Assembly (NCBI GenBank): GCA_932294295.1
Contig: OW028573.1
Span: 51,306,329 to 51,370,328 of the forward strand
Origin: Alitta virens
Lineage: Eukaryota > Annelida > Polychaeta > Phyllodocida > Nereididae
Reading direction: 5' to 3'
Length of the DNA: 64,000 bases
Shown here: in pieces, positions 61,050 to 64,000 of the stretch
Layout of the letters: the number at the start of each line of letters is the position of its first letter
Numbering within the stretch: position 1 is the first letter of the stretch
Program-made: the position numbers and the translations under genes
The notes under the pieces: model-generated
The model's database searches: none
Seen by the model: only the letters and a program-made list of their open reading frames with translations
Told to the model about the DNA's origin: nothing

Positions 61050-63818
61050 TTAAAAGAAGTATGACCACCTGTCTTTGCAACTACCAAATGTATCAATCAT
61101 GCTATCCATGTCATTTTCAAACACTTTGTTTGCATATGAACGTTCAATGTTGATTACTGCAATATCAGAGAGTCTTTCTTGTCCCATTGTGTTCCTCAAG
61201 TAAGTCTTCATTCTCCTAAGACCACTGAAGGCTCTCTCAGCAGTACATGAAGTGGCTGGTATCACAGTAAATATCTTGATAACTTTTGCTAACTGAGGCA
61301 CCATCTCCAGCAGCTCAGCTTCATGCAAGGCCTCATAAACTTCACTAGCCTTTGTGAATGATAGGTTATTGTCAGAGCGAAAGGCTTTGAAAATAGCAAA
61401 TTCTGCTTCCAGCAGATCTTGATCTAGTTTGTAGAACTCTGCAACATTATTGAAGCTGCTGTCTGCAGGCTCATCACTCAGGGTAATGTCACCCAGGCCA
61501 CAAAGAATTGATTGGTCATTGCTTTGAAACCTGCTTTGTAACTCAGAGATGACTCTGTCCAGTGCTGGAAAGTAGGTTTCCACTTTGTGGTGTGATTCTA
61601 CAGTAACTGGATATTGATCCTCCATTGTTTCGCAACTTTCTCCAACAAGGGCTTGCAAATGTTTTGAGGGTTTGCGTTTTCTTGGAACAGTGAAGTCTTT
61701 TAAGTCAAAATCACTGTCCATAATCCAATCTTTTATTTTGGCATTGATGGATTCGCAAAATTTCCAAATTAAATCAAAACTTCCATCATCCCTGCAATTC
61801 TCAAGGACTTGAATTGTGAGGTCTGCATTTCTTCTGGCAGTGGCAACATCAATATTCTTCCCTTGTAAATATCTAGCTAAGCTGCTAGTATTTAGCAGAA
61901 GCACTCTCAGGACACATAAACCAAGGACGAAGTTTGCATCACATACAGCGCCTGTCAGCACAGGTTTTGGTGTCTTTGTCATCTGCAAGTGAGAGTAGGG
62001 CTTTTATTATTCTTTCTAACTCCCCATAGACTGCCTTAACTGCTTCATAACGGGAGGTCCACCTTGTCACACTCTGGGACTTCAAGCTGTACATAAGTGA
62101 TTTGCCTTCTATCTCAATGTTATGCAGAACTGCATGTCTCTTTGGGCTTGCTTCCAAGAAATTGTACAAGTTTTGCATTGTCCCAAGCGTGTTTCGCAAA
62201 AGTTGTACCTGTGTCATTGATGCCTGTATTGCCAGATTGAGAAGGTGTGCATAACAATGCACATACAGGGATTGTGGGGAGCATTCTTTCATTCGAGTTG
62301 CTAAGCCTTTGTTTGCTCCAGACATGTTTGCGGCTCCATCAAAACATTTACCAACGATGTCTTCAGCATTTAGACCACAGTCATCCAGAGTTTTTTTCAC
62401 AAGATTGAATAAGATTTCACCCTCCAAGGACTCTGTGAGATAAAATCCTATAAAAGCTTCCCTTTTGGTGCCTTCTGTGACATAACTCAGGCAAATTGCC
62501 ACTTGTTCTTGTCGACTGATGTCTGATGTCTCATCAACAATGATAGAAAATTTGCCACTGTCGCGCACATCCTTGAGAATATGGTCAAGAACATGTTCTG
62601 CTATGATGTGAAGTATCTCATTCTGTATATCAGGTGAGGTCCATTGTGCATGCTTAGAAAGTTGACTTTGAAGTTTAATTTTTAGCCATGGTAGATCTTT
62701 ACAGCGCATGCTGAGCAATTCAAGGAAATTGCCTCTGTTTATGTCTGAGAGATTTCCCAGATTAGTGCGATCCTCTTCATGTGCCCGTTGAGCAATATTT
62801 TGCTGTGCTGTGTAAAACAGACATTCTATGATAACTGCTAAATACTGCCGGTTCATTTGAACAGCTGCTTGATGTTGCTCTTGCACGAGATTGAGGATTG
62901 TCTGCTTCTTCTTTTCAGCAGCTTTGGCATTAAACCACTTTGTCATTGCTGTACAATGCAGGCCACTTTGGGCATGTTTTGTAAGTCTTTCTGGCTTTTT
63001 CCAGTTCGTGAAAGTAAACTTGTAGTCAGAGTAAGTTTCACAAGCATAGCATGATGCTTCAGACTTCTCAATGGAATAACTAAGCCAAGGGTGTTGTTTG
63101 TACCAAGCTGGGTTAAAATCTCTGAAACCTTTTTCATTGCCGAATCTTTGAGGTTGATATTTACTGAGCTCTGGCTGTTTTGGCCCATGTTGTGTGTTTG
63201 TTTCACTTTTTGAACTTCTTTCGTTGTGAGAAGATATTTCATACTCATTATTTTCAGTGTCTGAACTTGTGAAGGCATCTGCATCAATTGACTCAGTTTC
63301 TGGAGGTTTTGCAGTAGGTTTCACAGCTTTTGGTATTTTCATTTCCTGTGTGGGTTGATCTATGTCAACGATTGCATCATCATCTAGCTGAGGGATTTCA
63401 TCGTCAAGTTTTTGCTCCATGGCCATATTGTTAGCAATGTCAGGGACATCATCAGATTTCTGACTTCTGTCACCAATGTCTCCAATACTGGAGCATGACA
63501 GGATGCACTCCTGATTGGGTTGATCTTCTTGTGGTACATTTGTTTCCAATTTTTCGACTGCCCTATTTCTGTGTCTAAATTTAATATTTGATCCTCAGTA
63601 TTGTCTTCTTTACTTAAACTGTTCATTGTGTTCAAAGAGCTAAACATTAACTTGGGCTGCTTGGGATCCTGAGGCAATTTTATAAATTTCACCTTCTTCC
63701 CATTGTGCCTCACTTTGATGTGATTGTCTGAATTGTCAGAGTTTAATTCTTTGTGACACTCTTCGTATTTAATTCTCTGTCGGTAGACATGTTTTCGAGG
63801 TCTGCTTGTACTTGCCAT
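61050..63818 (-). pseudogene. hAT-family transposase, ZMYM1-like, two frameshifts
   Basis: It starts at ATG 63818 (MASTSRPRKHVYRQRIKYEE). Frame changes occur near 63553-63557, in a run of five A, and between about 61945 and 61988. An acidic N-terminus precedes a TTF-type zinc finger (CYACET...HAQSGLHC), then the DUF4371/RNase H-like core. Core features are IIVDETSD (first Asp), KCFDGAANMSG (second Asp) and YVHCYAHLLNLA (CxxH). The hAT dimerisation end reads SCTAERAFSGLRRMKTYLRN, with the catalytic-region Glu. The stop is at 61050. All catalytic words survive, so decay is recent, or the frameshifts are assembly errors. No confident terminal repeats are in the window. A host-domesticated ZMYM1-like gene is an alternative; a gtcttacag acceptor lies 17 bp before the ATG. 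Confidence 0.85.
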
Positions 63819-64000
63819 GATAAACTTTCCCTGTAAGACATCCAAAATGGTTGAATTTAATGATACTTGATTGTATACATAATCTCTGGAATTAAACTGG
63901 CTTGAGGATCTTCTAACAAAAATCACCTTAGACTTTGCTTGTAGCTTATAGTCCAGTGGTGGTTACATGTGGTTACATGTGTACATCATCAGTACATGAA

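Noticed and set aside
63940..64000. Possible hAT terminal repeat at the right edge (CCACCACTGGACTATAAGC on the complement)
   Set aside because: No matching inverted end or 8-bp duplication was found left of the transposase; the GGTTACATGTGGTTACATGTG text is a simple direct repeat.
1..64000. CRISPR arrays, bacterial operons, phage or tRNA/rRNA genes
   Set aside because: No regularly spaced repeats, ribosome-binding sites with operon spacing, or tRNA B-box/cloverleaf patterns were seen; splice sites and AATAAA signals show a eukaryotic nuclear locus.

Overview
This window is AT-rich, repeat-rich nuclear DNA from a metazoan. The genes are split by introns, except for two large intronless open frames. 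Polyadenylation signals, 3' splice sites and many small transposon remnants are visible. The gene set is a phenylalanyl-tRNA synthetase alpha subunit, a TRIM-NHL protein, a sea-urchin-egg-lectin-like secreted protein, a CRYZL1-type quinone oxidoreductase and a Mondo/Mlx-family bHLH-Zip factor. Together with two minor-spliceosome (U12) introns, this fits an invertebrate deuterostome or possibly a lophotrochozoan. I cannot name the species. Nothing bacterial, plasmid-like or phage-like is present.

Layout, left to right. 2636-4799 (+) holds the last two coding exons of FARSA. 5.3-14.9 kb is a gene desert with Harbinger-like and hAT-like MITEs, a ~370-bp repeat family in two copies, and microsatellites. 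14994-17918 (+) is one long coding exon for a TRIM32/NHL-1-type RING ubiquitin ligase. It converges on 18766-20349 (-), an intronless, secreted, probably membrane-anchored protein with a PgaB/NodB polysaccharide-deacetylase fold whose catalytic residues are gone. 22658-28229 (-) is a multi-exon secreted gene: signal peptide, SUEL-like lectin domain, Ser/Arg-rich segment, Trp-rich repeats, Thr/Ser-rich tail. 28.7-36.3 kb is repeats: a MITE, a dispersed CTCCCTGG-type repeat, a non-LTR reverse-transcriptase fossil, and a 2.5-kb foldback array containing nuclear-receptor-like half-sites.

36813-43704 (-) is a nearly complete CRYZL1 gene, 10 coding exons, about 343 residues. Its last intron is a textbook U12 intron. 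A 40-bp tandem repeat has copied one of its 5' splice sites, and its first intron carries a nested foldback element. 46246-57625 (-) is a compact Mondo/Mlx-family bHLH-Zip gene of eight predicted exons, also with a U12 intron. The right edge (61050-63818, -) is a hAT transposase of the ZMYM1-like type, broken by two frameshifts.

The genes do not form a pathway. FARSA, CRYZL1 and the bHLH-Zip factor are housekeeping or metabolic-regulatory genes. The deacetylase-like and lectin-like genes are the lineage-specific secreted pair. Most exon models were built by hand from splice consensus, phase agreement and protein similarity. The track of long frames misses many of these exons, including the FARSA terminus and most CRYZL1 exons.
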